Assembly: GCF_027533625.1 (NCBI RefSeq)
Contig: NZ_JAQAGZ010000004.1
Location: forward strand, 310,001-374,000
From: Paenibacillus gyeongsangnamensis
GTDB taxonomy: Bacteria; Bacillota; Bacilli; Paenibacillales; NBRC-103111
Length of the DNA stretch: 64,000 nucleotides
Reading direction: 5' to 3'
This document shows, in pieces, positions 42,063 through 51,250 of this stretch; within the stretch, counting starts at the first letter, position 1; the number at the start of each line of letters is the position of its first letter. A program made the translations under genes and the position numbers. A model generated the notes under the pieces. It had not been told where the DNA came from and did no database searches. It was given only the letters and a program-made list of their open reading frames with translations.

Positions 42063-42584
42063 TTAAGTCTGATCTTTAAAGAAATCCGCAAGTCCGGCCA
42101 ACCGCGGGTCCACCTTGTCCTGCTTGCAGCCGCAAGCTTCGGTGTTGCGGTTGGCACCGCACACGGGGCATAATCCTTGGCAAGCTTCTTCGCATAGAGG
42201 CACGTACGGAATGGCAAACATTACGCTCTCAAGCAGGTAGGGCCTCAGTTCCAGCCGCTCTTCGGTTACGTATTCGACGTCGTCATCCTCTTCGTCATCC
42301 TCATCCGGTAAGTCCTGCGGCTCCACGCGGACGAACGTCTCGTGGAACGGAATGTCCAGCTTCTCCCGAACGGGTGTCAAACACCGGGAGCACGCCTGCT
42401 CCACTTCGATCGACATCGTCCCGGTCACTTCCGCAGCTCCGGATTTGTCGTGCGCCTCAAGCGCAACCTCCAGCGGTCCGTAATTCAGGAGACTGCCCTT
42501 CTTCGGAAGGTCGCCGCTAAGGTCGAGGCGCTCCCGAAACGAAATCGTCCCCCTGGACGCTAAATCTTTAAATAAAATATGCAT
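42063..42584 (-). CDS. YceD-family protein (DUF177, YlbN)
   Basis: 173 residues from the ATG at 42584 with GGAGTG upstream. The C-terminal part has CEEACQGLCPVCGANRNTEA and C-G-C, plus an earlier CSRCLTPV, so it probably binds zinc; the middle has a strongly acidic run (DLPDEDDEEDDDVEY). YceD proteins are linked to 23S rRNA levels and always precede rpmF. Confidence 0.88.
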   Translation of the reverse strand: MHILFKDLASRGTISFRERLDLSGDLPKKGSLLNYGPLEVALEAHDKSGAAEVTGTMSIEVEQACSRCLTPVREKLDIPFHETFVRVEPQDLPDEDDEEDDDVEYVTEERLELRPYLLESVMFAIPYVPLCEEACQGLCPVCGANRNTEACGCKQDKVDPRLAGLADFFKDQT

Positions 42585-42780
42585 GATCATCACTCCAAAC
42601 AAACAAAAATTATTATAGCGATAACCGTCTGCTTTTGTCAACATTTTCAGTTCATGCTATAGTGATTTAAACCAGAATAAACCTGAATGTCGTCTTTGTC
42701 AAAGTCTGATCGGCTTTTTGAGCGCTTATGCGATCATTACTTAACTTCCGGCCGAATACACCGGAACCGAGGAGGAGTCT

Positions 42781-44031
42781 ATGCGGACCGTCGGCTTGAT
42801 CGTCGAATATAATCCTTTACATAACGGGCACTATTATCATTTCCAAGAATCCAAAAAGGTAACGGGCGCCGAAGCCGCCGTATGCGTCATGAGCGGCCAC
42901 TTCCTGCAGCGCGGGGAACCGGCCGTCGCGGGCAAATGGGCGCGCGCCGAGATGGCGCTGGCCATGGGGGCCGATCTCGTGCTCGAGCTGCCGGTCGCCT
43001 TCTCCGCTCACGCCGCCGAGTGGTTCGCCTACGGCGCCGTGTCCGCGCTGGACGCCACGGGTGTCGTAGACGCTCTCTGCTTCGGCAGCGAGAGCGGCGA
43101 CCTCGGCTGGCTCCAAGAGGCGGCCATGCTGCTCCACGCCGAGCCGGACGGCTTCCGCGGCGCGCTGCAGCACGGCTTGAAGGCCGGGCTGCCTTACCCG
43201 GCCGCCTACAGCCGCGCCGTCGCCGCGTTCGTCCCGGGCGCGGAGGAGTCCGAACTCGCGAAGCCGAACAATACGCTCGGATTGCACTACCTTATCGCGC
43301 TCAGGCGGCTCGGCAGCGCCATCCGGCCGTTCACAATTCCGCGAACGAAGGCGGGGTACAACCAAGCGGATATTACCGACGCCGCTATTGCAAGCGCTAC
43401 CGCCATTCGCCGCCTCTTGTTCGAGGAGCGGTCGCTGGAGGGCATTGCTCCCTACGTCCCCGCTTCCACGCTTGCGATTCTCAAGAGAGAGCAGACGGCG
43501 GGAAAGGCTCCGATGAGCTGGGAGCGATACGCCGATCCCCTGCTCCTGCAGCTGCTGGGCCGCAGCCCCGAACAGCTGGCTTCTTATCTAGAGGTGACGG
43601 AAGGGCTGGAGCACCGGATCGGCCGAGTCCTCGCCGGGCTGGACTTCGGCGGCGAGCCGGAGCGGCGCGTGGAGGCGCTGACTGACAAGCTGAAGACGAA
43701 GCGCTATACGCGGACGAAGCTGCAGCGGGCTCTTACCCGCATTCTGCTGGGGCATACGAAGGCCGAGCTTGCGCCTCAGACGCTGCGGGGCGGCGTGCCT
43801 TACCTGCGAGTGCTCGGCTTCAGCCCCCGCGGCCGCGAGCTGCTGAAGCGGATGAAAGAAACGGCGAAGGTCCCCGTGCTCACCAAAGTGACCGGAGAAC
43901 CTTCGCCGCTGCTGCAGCTGGATATTCGCGCGACCTCGGTTTATGCCCTCGGCTACGACAGCGCTCAGCCGCGCGATTGGTTTCGCGATTATTACGAGCC
44001 GCCCGTTCAGGCCGATCTCAGCCCTTCTTAG
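42781..44031 (+). CDS. tmcAL: tRNA(Met) cytidine acetate ligase TmcAL (YlbM)
   Basis: 416 residues. The nucleotidyltransferase-type HxGH motif is in LIVEYNPLHNGHYYHF; GHFLQRGEPAVAGKW and KPNNTLGLHYL complete the family pattern. TmcAL makes N4-acetylcytidine at the wobble position of elongator tRNA(Met) using acetate and ATP. GAGGAG site upstream. Its 3' end overlaps sepM tail to tail by 14 bp. Confidence 0.92.
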   Translation: MRTVGLIVEYNPLHNGHYYHFQESKKVTGAEAAVCVMSGHFLQRGEPAVAGKWARAEMALAMGADLVLELPVAFSAHAAEWFAYGAVSALDATGVVDALCFGSESGDLGWLQEAAMLLHAEPDGFRGALQHGLKAGLPYPAAYSRAVAAFVPGAEESELAKPNNTLGLHYLIALRRLGSAIRPFTIPRTKAGYNQADITDAAIASATAIRRLLFEERSLEGIAPYVPASTLAILKREQTAGKAPMSWERYADPLLLQLLGRSPEQLASYLEVTEGLEHRIGRVLAGLDFGGEPERRVEALTDKLKTKRYTRTKLQRALTRILLGHTKAELAPQTLRGGVPYLRVLGFSPRGRELLKRMKETAKVPVLTKVTGEPSPLLQLDIRATSVYALGYDSAQPRDWFRDYYEPPVQADLSPS

Positions 44032-45097
44032 GCGACAAGGAAGCCAAATAGTTCAGCGCATCGTCCATCGTCCCTACGGGGACGATTTTCATTTTCGTAT
44101 GAATTTCCTCCGCCCGTTTCTTGGCGTCACTGTAGTTCGGCACACTTTGCCCGTTCACGTTGTAATCCTTGGGCGCGAAGAAGATCTCGGCTCCGGCCTT
44201 ATCCGCCGCCACGATCTTGAACTGAATGCCGCCGATAACGCCGACGTTGCCCTTCTCGTCGATCGTCCCCGTGCCGGCGATCTTGTACCCTTTGGTAATA
44301 TCTCCGGCAGCGAGATTGTTGTAAATCTCCAGCGAAAACATCAGTCCCGCCGAAGGTCCCCCGATATCGCCCGCCTTGATCGATACCTGCTGATTCTCGG
44401 ACTCCGCCTTGATGCTCCGCAAATCCGCCGGCACCACGCCGAGTCCCGCCCGCTGCGGTCCGCCCGTCCCATCGTCGGGCAGCACCTTCAGCTCAATGTC
44501 CTGGGTCTTTATAACGCCCTTACGCTTGTAGCCGATGGACACCTTCTCGCCGGCCTTCTTTCCTTTGAGCGCGTTCAGCAGATCCTCCTTTGTTTCAACG
44601 GGCTTGTTGTCCGCCGTAACGATATAATCGCCGGCCTGCAGCACGTTATTCGCGGAAAAATCCTTATATACCTGCTGCAGGATAACGCCGTCCTTGCTGA
44701 TCTTGTAAGGAATCTTCAGCTTATTGTAAGCAGCTTGAATCGCGCTGGCCTGCGAGGACTGCATGACGACCTCCTGGCGCTGCGTGTATTCGCTCTCCGA
44801 TTCGTTGTTTCGCAGCAACTCCTGTTTCTTGTGCCGCTCCTCAAAGGGCTGGATATAGCTTGCCAGATAGCCGAATACCGTCGCGTCGCTTACCCGTACC
44901 GTCGTCAGCATCAATGACCCTTTCTCCTCGCCGACCGGCTGCTTCACTTCGACCATCGGGCGGATGACCTCCGCCGTGCCCGGCATGAAGATATAGTAAG
45001 GCAGAGGCAGGAAATAGATCAAATAGATAAGCATGATTCCGATAAATACCGAAAATACAATGCGCGACCCGCGCTTGATGTGTCTTTGTTCTGCCAC
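44018..45097 (-). CDS. sepM: SepM/YlbL membrane-anchored PDZ-Lon protease
   Basis: 359 residues from a GTG at 45097 with GGAGGAAC upstream; the longer frame to 45262 lacks support. One N-terminal membrane span (about 13-33), PDZ domain (about 130-220: VLQAGDYIVTADNKPVETKE) and a Lon (S16) domain with the catalytic Ser in GGPSAGLMFSL (about 255) and Lys in GGIQFKIVAADKAGA (about 298). It faces outside and cleaves exported substrates, such as competence signals in streptococci. Confidence 0.92.
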   Translation of the reverse strand: MAEQRHIKRGSRIVFSVFIGIMLIYLIYFLPLPYYIFMPGTAEVIRPMVEVKQPVGEEKGSLMLTTVRVSDATVFGYLASYIQPFEERHKKQELLRNNESESEYTQRQEVVMQSSQASAIQAAYNKLKIPYKISKDGVILQQVYKDFSANNVLQAGDYIVTADNKPVETKEDLLNALKGKKAGEKVSIGYKRKGVIKTQDIELKVLPDDGTGGPQRAGLGVVPADLRSIKAESENQQVSIKAGDIGGPSAGLMFSLEIYNNLAAGDITKGYKIAGTGTIDEKGNVGVIGGIQFKIVAADKAGAEIFFAPKDYNVNGQSVPNYSDAKKRAEEIHTKMKIVPVGTMDDALNYLASLSPKKG

Positions 45098-45307
45098 CCC
45101 GAGTTCCTCCCCAACCGTCGCTGTATATACCGTTCCTAGGGTATGCCCGCGAGGTCTAAACCATGCGGACAAAGCGTAAACATGTACCATTGTTCTCTTG
45201 ATGAGGCTTCCCGCCTGTTTACTGCGGGCCGCAAGCCCGTTTTCTTTCCATTGGCACGCCAAACGAATGGACAGCCATTCCTATCCCAAAACGCTGGAGT
45301 GATTCGG

Positions 45308-46567
45308 ATGCAACGATGGCAGCTTGCTTCTCCGCGGACAACCACCTTCCTGCTCGGTGCCGCGGCTTTATCCTTAGTCGTCAGCATTATCGTATTTCCC
45401 GCGGAGGCCTTCACGGCCTCCTTGAAGGGGCTCAACCTTTGGTGGAAGCTCGTCTTCCCGGCGCTGCTGCCTTTTCTCATTCTAACCGAGCTGATGCGCG
45501 GACTAGGCCTGCTGCATGCGGTCGGCGTGCTTCTAGAGCCGCTGCTGCGCACGCTGTTCCGGCTGCCGGGAGCCGGCGGCTGGGCGATGGCTCTTGGATT
45601 TACGGCCGGCATGCCCGCCGGGGCATCCGCGGTCAGCTTGCTCCGCCGGGAGGGCCTTGTTACCCGGGAAGAGGGCGAGCGGCTGCTTTCGGTCAGCCAT
45701 CTGATGAGCCCCGTCTTTCTCATCGGGATTATCGGGGCCGGCTTCCTCCACGATCCGACCGCAGGCCTAGCGCTCGCCTCGCTGCATTATGCGGCGGCCT
45801 TGATTCTGGCGCTGCTTCACCGGTTCCGCTCCAAGGGCGAGCCCTTAACCGCGAGGGCCGGCAGCGGCGGCCTGTTCCGGCGCAGCGCGGACGCCTGCCG
45901 GGATGCGGTAGTCCGCGACGGCCGCACGTTCGGCAAGCTGCTCGGGGATTCCGTCACCGCGAGCATTCAGCAGCTCTTCGTCATCGGCGGCTGCATGATG
46001 ATGTTTTCCGTACTATTGCAGGTCGTCTCGTTGTCCAATCTGGTTCCGGCGCTGGGACGTGCGGCTTCGATGCTTGGACTGTCCGGCGCCGATCTCGCTT
46101 CCCTGCTCGCCTCGCTGCTGCCCGGCGTATTCGAGCCGCATCTCGGCGCCTTTGCGATCGTGCAGCATCCGGCCTGGCTCGCCGATCCATGGTGCTATGC
46201 CCTGCTCAGCCTGCTGCTGGGCTGGGGCGGCTTCTCAGCCCACGCGCAGGTGAAGAGCCTCACGGCCGCTACGGACCTGCGGTTCGGCGGCTTCCTGCTG
46301 TCGCGCCTCGCCCACGGAGGGATCGCTTCCTTGCTCACCCTGATCGCTTGGGAGCCGCTGAACGCTTGGCTCGGCGGTACGGAGCAGGCGGCCCGGGCCG
46401 CGTTCCTGCCCGGCCTCGGCACGGGATGGTCCGCCACCCGCGACAGCCTGTGGCCGCTTGTCAGCCCCATGATGCTGCAGTTCGGCACCGTTCTGCTTCT
46501 TCTGCTCGTGCTGTCGGTGTTCGCCGCGTTCCTCTTTTACCGGCATCGCAAAAGCCCTGATTCCTAA
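45308..46567 (+). CDS. ylbJ: Sporulation integral membrane protein YlbJ
   Basis: 419 residues from the ATG at 45308 with GGAGTG. About eight hydrophobic segments and two nucleoside-transporter-type gate regions (KLVFPALLPFLILTELMRGL, MPAGASAVSLLRREGLVT, LLGWGGFSAHAQVKSL). YlbJ is a sporulation membrane protein needed for spore cortex formation in B. subtilis. A reading in another frame is also open but lacks family features. Convergent with coaD. Confidence 0.88.
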   Translation: MQRWQLASPRTTTFLLGAAALSLVVSIIVFPAEAFTASLKGLNLWWKLVFPALLPFLILTELMRGLGLLHAVGVLLEPLLRTLFRLPGAGGWAMALGFTAGMPAGASAVSLLRREGLVTREEGERLLSVSHLMSPVFLIGIIGAGFLHDPTAGLALASLHYAAALILALLHRFRSKGEPLTARAGSGGLFRRSADACRDAVVRDGRTFGKLLGDSVTASIQQLFVIGGCMMMFSVLLQVVSLSNLVPALGRAASMLGLSGADLASLLASLLPGVFEPHLGAFAIVQHPAWLADPWCYALLSLLLGWGGFSAHAQVKSLTAATDLRFGGFLLSRLAHGGIASLLTLIAWEPLNAWLGGTEQAARAAFLPGLGTGWSATRDSLWPLVSPMMLQFGTVLLLLLVLSVFAAFLFYRHRKSPDS

Positions 46568-46592
46568 ACTCCGGAATCAAGGGCCCGCCCGT
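46553..46592. terminator. Bidirectional terminator between ylbJ and coaD
   Basis: GCCCT-GATTCC pairs with GGAATC-AAGGGC across an eight-base loop, with one bulge; it spans the ylbJ stop and lies 9 bp from the coaD stop. Confidence 0.75.
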
Positions 46593-46600
46593 CCTTCCGG

Positions 46601-47125
<525 letters not shown>

Positions 47126-47163
47126 TCAGCTCCCTCTTGCATTGCCCTATCTCTCCGGCAGCT

Positions 47164-47718
47164 CTATGTTTCCCGCCGGTAAATCGTAATCGCCGTATCG
47201 CCGTATTCGGCCCGCCGCGTACAGCTCAGCGCGCCCACCGGCTCCTCATACCGGTCTTCGGCATCATGCTCCATGACCACGTAAGAGCGTTCTTCCAGGA
47301 GACCCAGCTCCTCCAGCAGCTCCATTAAGCCGAGGATAACCTTCATTTTATAAGGGGGGTCAAGGAACACCAGATCGAACTTCAGCCCGCGCCTGGCCAG
47401 TGCTTTCATCGCGCGTTCCGCGTCGTTGCGATACACTTCGGCTTGCTTCGACAGCCCCGTCGCCTCCAGATTGTGTCGGATCGTATCGATCGCCTTCTTG
47501 TCCACATCCGTCAGCACGGCCTGCTCCATCCCCCGGCTAAGCGCCTCGATGCTGAGGCCGCCGGTCCCGGCGAACAGATCCAGCACACGGCCCCCGTCAA
47601 AATAGGGCCCGATCATGCTGAATACCGCTTCCTTCACCTTGTCGGTCGTGGGCCGCGTCCCCATGCCCGGCACCGCCTTGAGCGGACGCCCTTTGGCACT
47701 GCCCGATATGACTCTCAT
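47164..47718 (-). CDS. rsmD: 16S rRNA (guanine966-N2)-methyltransferase RsmD
   Basis: 184 residues. SAM-binding VLDLFAGTGGLSIEAL and catalytic DPPY in LVFLDPPYKMKV identify RsmD, which methylates G966 of 16S rRNA. The first gene of the rsmD-coaD pair; the chromosome core ends here and a repeat-rich region begins to the right. Confidence 0.94.
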   Translation of the reverse strand: MRVISGSAKGRPLKAVPGMGTRPTTDKVKEAVFSMIGPYFDGGRVLDLFAGTGGLSIEALSRGMEQAVLTDVDKKAIDTIRHNLEATGLSKQAEVYRNDAERAMKALARRGLKFDLVFLDPPYKMKVILGLMELLEELGLLEERSYVVMEHDAEDRYEEPVGALSCTRRAEYGDTAITIYRRET

Positions 47719-48190
47719 CTTGCTTTAGTCCACCTCTGCTCGCAATAGTAATGCTATCGTACCATAAACGAAAACTTTTGCACAAAAAATCGAAAAATAA
47801 TTTTACCGCCCGATGTATATTTTGTATGGAAAAAGCTCATCCTTATATCATCGACATCCGAAAATGTCGTAGACAACCGCGGAGAAGACTTACGTTCCCC
47901 ATAAGCTCTTCGTCCGGTTTCTCCTCTCCCATGAAGGGGCTCGTCGTGAGACGGGCCCCGAATTATTTTATTCGGGGATAGCTATGGATAACCTTTGAAA
48001 GATAAGGGCAAGCGGCATTTTTATCAAAAACCATGGATATAATAAAACAATCACCATTTGACGACGACCAAAATAATAATTTCTCTTCATTATTAAACAG
48101 AAAGCCTCCTATTGACGGCTCTACTCGATCTTTGTTTGGAAATAGTGTATAATAATAGCGTTTTTCACAGATTAGCAATTGGAGGAACAA
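47719..48190. other. Repeat-bearing intergenic region after rsmD
   Basis: About 470 bp with no supported gene. It contains the first 31-bp hairpin repeat (47928-47959), directly followed by a second hairpin CCCCGAAT/ATTCGGGG (47956-47978), and a TATAAT-like -10 (about 48149) for the plus-strand gene at 48191. Confidence 0.5.
47928..47959. repeat. 31-bp GC-rich hairpin repeat, copy 1
   Basis: Matches copy 2 at 48512-48542 with one mismatch. The core folds as GGGGCTCGTC/GACGGGCCCC around GTGA. Preceded by CCCATGAA in both copies. Nature unknown. Confidence 0.75.
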
Positions 48191-48409
48191 ATGATGGATG
48201 ACGAGTATGAATCAATTAAACAATTTTTGGAAAGCAATGGATGGTATTATTCAGGTAATAAATTTATTCACCCTCATGATGAATTAGTTTTTTTTGAAAA
48301 TGATATCAGCAAAATGAGTTTAGAACATCTGAAAAGATTGATTTATGGAGACGATCGTGTTGACGAATCCGTTTCCGCAATAGATAGTAATACAACCGAA
48401 ACAAAATAG
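48191..48409 (+). CDS. Hypothetical acidic protein, 72 residues
   Basis: GGAGG precedes tandem ATGs at 48191 and 48194. The protein is acidic and aromatic (MDDEYESIKQFLESNGWYYS, ELVFFENDISKMSLEHLKRL). AT-rich compared with the chromosome core, so possibly acquired. No family recognised. A TATAAT-like -10 lies about 40 bp upstream. Confidence 0.6.
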   Translation: MMDDEYESIKQFLESNGWYYSGNKFIHPHDELVFFENDISKMSLEHLKRLIYGDDRVDESVSAIDSNTTETK

Positions 48410-48511
48410 GTTGTCTTTCTTTTTGTCCATAAAAAAATGTACATTTTTGAACTAACTGTATATTTTTTTGTTGATAAGATTTCACTTGGTTCGGGGCGTT
48501 GTCCCGAAACT

Positions 48512-48542
48512 CCCATGAAAGGGCTCGTCGTGAGACGGGCCC
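48512..48542. repeat. 31-bp GC-rich hairpin repeat, copy 2
   Basis: One mismatch to copy 1 at 47928-47959, with the same hairpin. It is preceded by another hairpin (TTCGGGG/TCCCGAA, 48490-48508). Both copies flank the small acidic protein gene, suggesting a mobile or duplicated unit. Confidence 0.75.
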
Positions 48543-48611
48543 TGATCTTCCCCATTCTATTTCTTCGCGAATCGTTCATACGGGGTACAATCGACAACGT
48601 GGTCAAAGGTT

Positions 48612-48719
48612 ATGCTGGCAACACAAAACTTAGGAGCAATGACCGGAGAAGTCCTCTTGATTGCTGCAATCTGTTTTCTTATCGTCCAACTCTCTCGAAT
48701 TTATTTGATAAAACAATAA
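48612..48719 (+). CDS. Possible 35-residue membrane peptide
   Basis: ATG at 48612 with a poorly spaced AAAGGT. The peptide has a clear membrane span (EVLLIAAICFLIVQLSRIYL) and ends LIKQ. A terminator-like hairpin follows within 2 bp, which supports a short transcript. Type I toxin-like peptides look like this, but no antisense RNA is identified. Confidence 0.35.
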   Translation: MLATQNLGAMTGEVLLIAAICFLIVQLSRIYLIKQ

Positions 48720-48720
48720 G

Positions 48721-48758
48721 AAAGGGCACTCCCAAATAAAGTAGAGTACCCTTCTTAT
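48721..48758 (+). terminator. Terminator after the small membrane peptide
   Basis: AAGGGCACTC pairs with GAGTACCCTT (one mismatch) and is followed by a T-rich TCTTATCC stretch. Confidence 0.5.
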
Positions 48759-48826
48759 CCGCTTAGCGCCCCGTTAATGTCTTCTGGCCGCCTACGCCTC
48801 ATTCTTTTTGATATAAAAGCTTACAA

Positions 48827-48868
48827 ATCCCCCGCCGTTCTTATCAAGAACGGTGGAGGATTTTTTTA
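48827..48868 (+). terminator. Strong rho-independent terminator
   Basis: AATCC-CCCGCCGTTCTT folds back on AAGAACGG-TGGAGGATT with a short loop and a seven-T tail. It probably ends transcription from the small genes to its left. Confidence 0.8.
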
Positions 48869-49042
48869 TTGCCTTTTCCACAGCTACGGTTATCCTAACA
48901 ACCCGTTTTCCTTGGCGCGAGGACTTAATTTCCCTTTTGCGGATTTTTAATAGTTTTATAGATTTTTCCGGCTTTCGTTTAGCACGCAATAAGGCTGCTT
49001 TGCATTTGATATAGAGAATTCAATGGAAAAGAGGTGATTGCA

Positions 49043-49300
49043 ATGGCTAAAGTAAAAGCTGTGCCACAGCCGGATCTCGTATTGATCAGTTGGACAAGAA
49101 ACCCGCTCATCCCAGGCTCCGCACGCAGGATCATCACTTCTCGCGTAATCGGCAGCGCCAGTCCCTGCACCACGTTATTGGCTTCCGGCCGCTTGCTTAT
49201 TGTTGCCTTAAACTGCTTGCTTCGAAATGGGTTCTTCATCGTTGTCAGCAGAAAGACATCAAGTATCAGCGGCTTTATTCTGCTGCAGCGTAATCATTAA
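49043..49300 (+). CDS. Possible 85-residue protein of unknown nature
   Basis: The ATG at 49043 has GAGGTGATTGCA upstream and a good terminator follows (49334-49366), but the sequence (MAKVKAVPQPDLVLISWTRN...) shows no family features, and an antisense frame is open across it. It may be a frameshifted fragment of a longer gene. Confidence 0.35.
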   Translation: MAKVKAVPQPDLVLISWTRNPLIPGSARRIITSRVIGSASPCTTLLASGRLLIVALNCLLRNGFFIVVSRKTSSISGFILLQRNH

Positions 49301-49333
49301 TTCGTTAATTGCCCGCCTTTATAACGATGATGG

Positions 49334-49366
49334 AAAAGCCGATGGTTGAAATCGGCTTTTCTTTTT
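49334..49366 (+). terminator. Rho-independent terminator
   Basis: Perfect AAAAGCCGAT/ATCGGCTTTT stem followed by CTTTTTG. It closes the unit upstream of the GYF-RDD gene. Confidence 0.85.
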
Positions 49367-49553
49367 GTACCCTTATCCATCGAATTTTAATCGGCTGCAA
49401 TGCCGATATGTTTTCAAACTGATCTCTGTAATGGTCTATAGAATGAACTCTTGAAAAACATTAAAATAGCAAATTTTGCTAGAAAAAGATATCCAAAGCT
49501 GGATTGGGTGATATAAAATACAGTTATTATGGCTTTAAGCTCAGGGGGTTAGC

Positions 49554-50252
49554 TTGAATAAAGTGAAGATATGGTACTATAAAAAAGAAGAAATCTCCGG
49601 TCCGTGTTCGATCGATGAAGTCCATTCTTTGATCGCTGCGGGTCAAATCAACAAACATACGCTGCTTCGGCAAGGGGATTCAGGGGACTGGCTGCCGGCG
49701 GGATCGTACGAAGGTCTTCAATTTGCAGAGGAGCTTAAAGCTTATGTCCGGCCTTGGATCCGGTTCTGGGCCAGGTATTTGGATTCGTTAATCTGGGCTT
49801 TTGCGGTCAGTTTATTGTTGGCAGCATTTTCGATTTCCATGAACTTATCCGGGATAAACGAGTACTTATTCGGTGTAATCCTTCTATTCTTATGGATCCC
49901 CGTTGAAGGTCTGCTGCTTTCTACCATCGGAACGACTCCGGGGAAGTATGTGCTGGGTGTAAAATTGAGGAATGCAGACGGAACCAAAATTTCTTTTTCT
50001 AAAGCTCTGAAACGCAGTTTTTTGGTTTGGTGGCGGGGGCAAGGCGCGGGGATGCCCATCATCTCTTTTGTTTGCAATCTAAACGGTTACCAGAACTTAA
50101 AGCATGAACTTCGCCAAACGACTTGGGACCGGGATTTGGACACAGCGGTTACTCACCGCCCCGCTTTGATGTGGAGCGAAGCCGTCATTTATTTGGTTGT
50201 GGCAGGGCTTGTCTTCAACCGCTGCTTCGCATGGCTCTTGAAGTATAAATGA
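49554..50252 (+). CDS. GYF_2-RDD membrane protein
   Basis: 232 residues from a TTG at 49554 with AGGGGG 6 nt upstream. N-terminal GYF_2-type domain (about 5-60: WYYKKEEISGPCSIDEVHSL, TLLRQGDSGDWLPA) is followed by an RDD domain with three to four membrane spans (RFWARYLDSLIWAF, GTTPGKYVLGVKLRNADG). Such proteins are of unknown function; the GYF part probably binds a proline-rich partner at the membrane. Monocistronic with its own terminator. Confidence 0.8.
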   Translation: MNKVKIWYYKKEEISGPCSIDEVHSLIAAGQINKHTLLRQGDSGDWLPAGSYEGLQFAEELKAYVRPWIRFWARYLDSLIWAFAVSLLLAAFSISMNLSGINEYLFGVILLFLWIPVEGLLLSTIGTTPGKYVLGVKLRNADGTKISFSKALKRSFLVWWRGQGAGMPIISFVCNLNGYQNLKHELRQTTWDRDLDTAVTHRPALMWSEAVIYLVVAGLVFNRCFAWLLKYK

Positions 50253-50286
50253 GCCCGACCGTGATCGCAGTGAAAAGCTGCACAAA

Positions 50287-50322
50287 TGAGGGAGAGCACG
50301 CTCCCCCTCATTACCCTTTTAA
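50287..50322. terminator. Bidirectional terminator
   Basis: TGAGGGAG/CTCCCCCTCA hairpin between the convergent GYF-RDD gene and the small CxxC gene, with T-rich sequence on the plus side and TTTGT on the minus side. Confidence 0.65.
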
Positions 50323-50454
50323 CGAAAGCAGCCAGTCGGCATAACAAGAGCCGCACAAGACTTCAAATCGTTCTTCCGTGCCGTTGTTGCTATAAACTGT
50401 AATACTGTGGGCGGACCTTGCTTCCTTATCACAATAATAACAGCAATACGACAT
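50311..50454 (-). CDS. 47-residue CxxC zinc-ribbon-like protein
   Basis: ATG at 50454 with an excellent AAGGAGGTGC site. MSYCCYYCDKEARSAHSITV and EVLCGSCYADWLLSLKG give two CxxC-type pairs spaced 31 residues apart, as in small zinc ribbons. No family recognised. Convergent with the GYF-RDD gene, divergent from the 50544 gene. Confidence 0.65.
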   Translation of the reverse strand: MSYCCYYCDKEARSAHSITVYSNNGTEERFEVLCGSCYADWLLSLKG

Positions 50455-50543
50455 GACCAGCACCTCCTTGGTTTTTAGGGCATGTGTATGTTTCCCATGG
50501 AAGGCTTAAATTATATATATGAAGGAAATGGGAGGGTTAACCG

Positions 50544-50747
50544 ATGCTCGAGAAATATGGTTTGCTGCATGAGCCCGATAAGACGATGTTTGTTTTTACA
50601 AAGAACGGCCGGTATTATGGGCACATCGTCAAAAACAAAACGGAAAAATCGCCGGCGAAGTTCGTTTTTGAAACGGACGCCTTTGAATCCGTCGATTCGT
50701 TGAAAGCCGCGTACCCGCCTATAACCGGTCATGGAGGCTCACAATGA
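50544..50747 (+). CDS. Hypothetical protein, 67 residues
   Basis: GGGAGGG precedes the ATG at 50544. A beta-rich domain (PDKTMFVFTKNGRYYGHIVK, KFVFETDAFESVDSLKAAYP). No family recognised. Its stop overlaps the start of the second signal peptidase gene, so the two are translationally coupled. Confidence 0.6.
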   Translation: MLEKYGLLHEPDKTMFVFTKNGRYYGHIVKNKTEKSPAKFVFETDAFESVDSLKAAYPPITGHGGSQ

Positions 50748-51250
50748 ATGCTCTTCTCGCCCTCTTCCTCACCTTATCCTCCCTGTATGCCCAGCACAAT
50801 AAATCGTTCATTGTCGAAGGGCCGTCTATGGAGCCCACCCTCCATTCCCAGGATCGGATGAATGTGGATCCGGCCTATTACCGGGATCACGACGTTCAAC
50901 GGGGCGATATTATTATCTTTCAAGCGACAAAGCAAAAAATATATGTAAAACGGGTGATTGCTTTTCCCGGGGAGACCGTCAAGGTCCAAGGCGATGCCGT
51001 CTATATTAACGGGAAACGGCTCAACGAGCCTTACCTGCAGGCTGCGGTCGAAGCCGCCTACCGCAAAGGAGGGCCATATAACACAAGAAACTTCAAGGAG
51101 CAGACCGTGCCTCCGGGAACGCTTTTCATCCTCGGCGATAACCGCTCGAACAGCTCGGACAGCCGCGACATCGGTTTTATAAAGCTGGAACAGATTCTCG
51201 GAAAGGCCGTGAAAATCAATCGAACCGGGAAAGCGGAATCCAGTGAATGA
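50744..51250 (+). CDS. Second type I signal peptidase
   Basis: 168 residues. A short hydrophobic N-terminus (LLALFLTLSSLYA) anchors it; catalytic Ser in VEGPSMEPTLHS (about 28) and Lys in YVKRVIAFPGE (about 69); box E LGDNRSNSSDSRDIG. It is shorter at the N-terminus than the lepB product at 21850 but otherwise close to it. Coupled to a 67-residue gene; paralogous signal peptidases with overlapping specificity are common in Bacilli. Confidence 0.88.
   Translation: MNALLALFLTLSSLYAQHNKSFIVEGPSMEPTLHSQDRMNVDPAYYRDHDVQRGDIIIFQATKQKIYVKRVIAFPGETVKVQGDAVYINGKRLNEPYLQAAVEAAYRKGGPYNTRNFKEQTVPPGTLFILGDNRSNSSDSRDIGFIKLEQILGKAVKINRTGKAESSE

Noticed and set aside
45316-46560. Alternative plus-strand frame over ylbJ
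   Set aside because: Arg/Ala-rich shadow; the chosen frame has membrane spans and a ribosome binding site.
47963-48190. 75-codon minus-strand ORF left of the small acidic gene
   Set aside because: It overlaps the promoter and ribosome binding site of the plus-strand gene and has no site of its own.
48792-48989. 65-codon basic minus-strand ORF
   Set aside because: Its second half is the complement of a strong plus-strand terminator.
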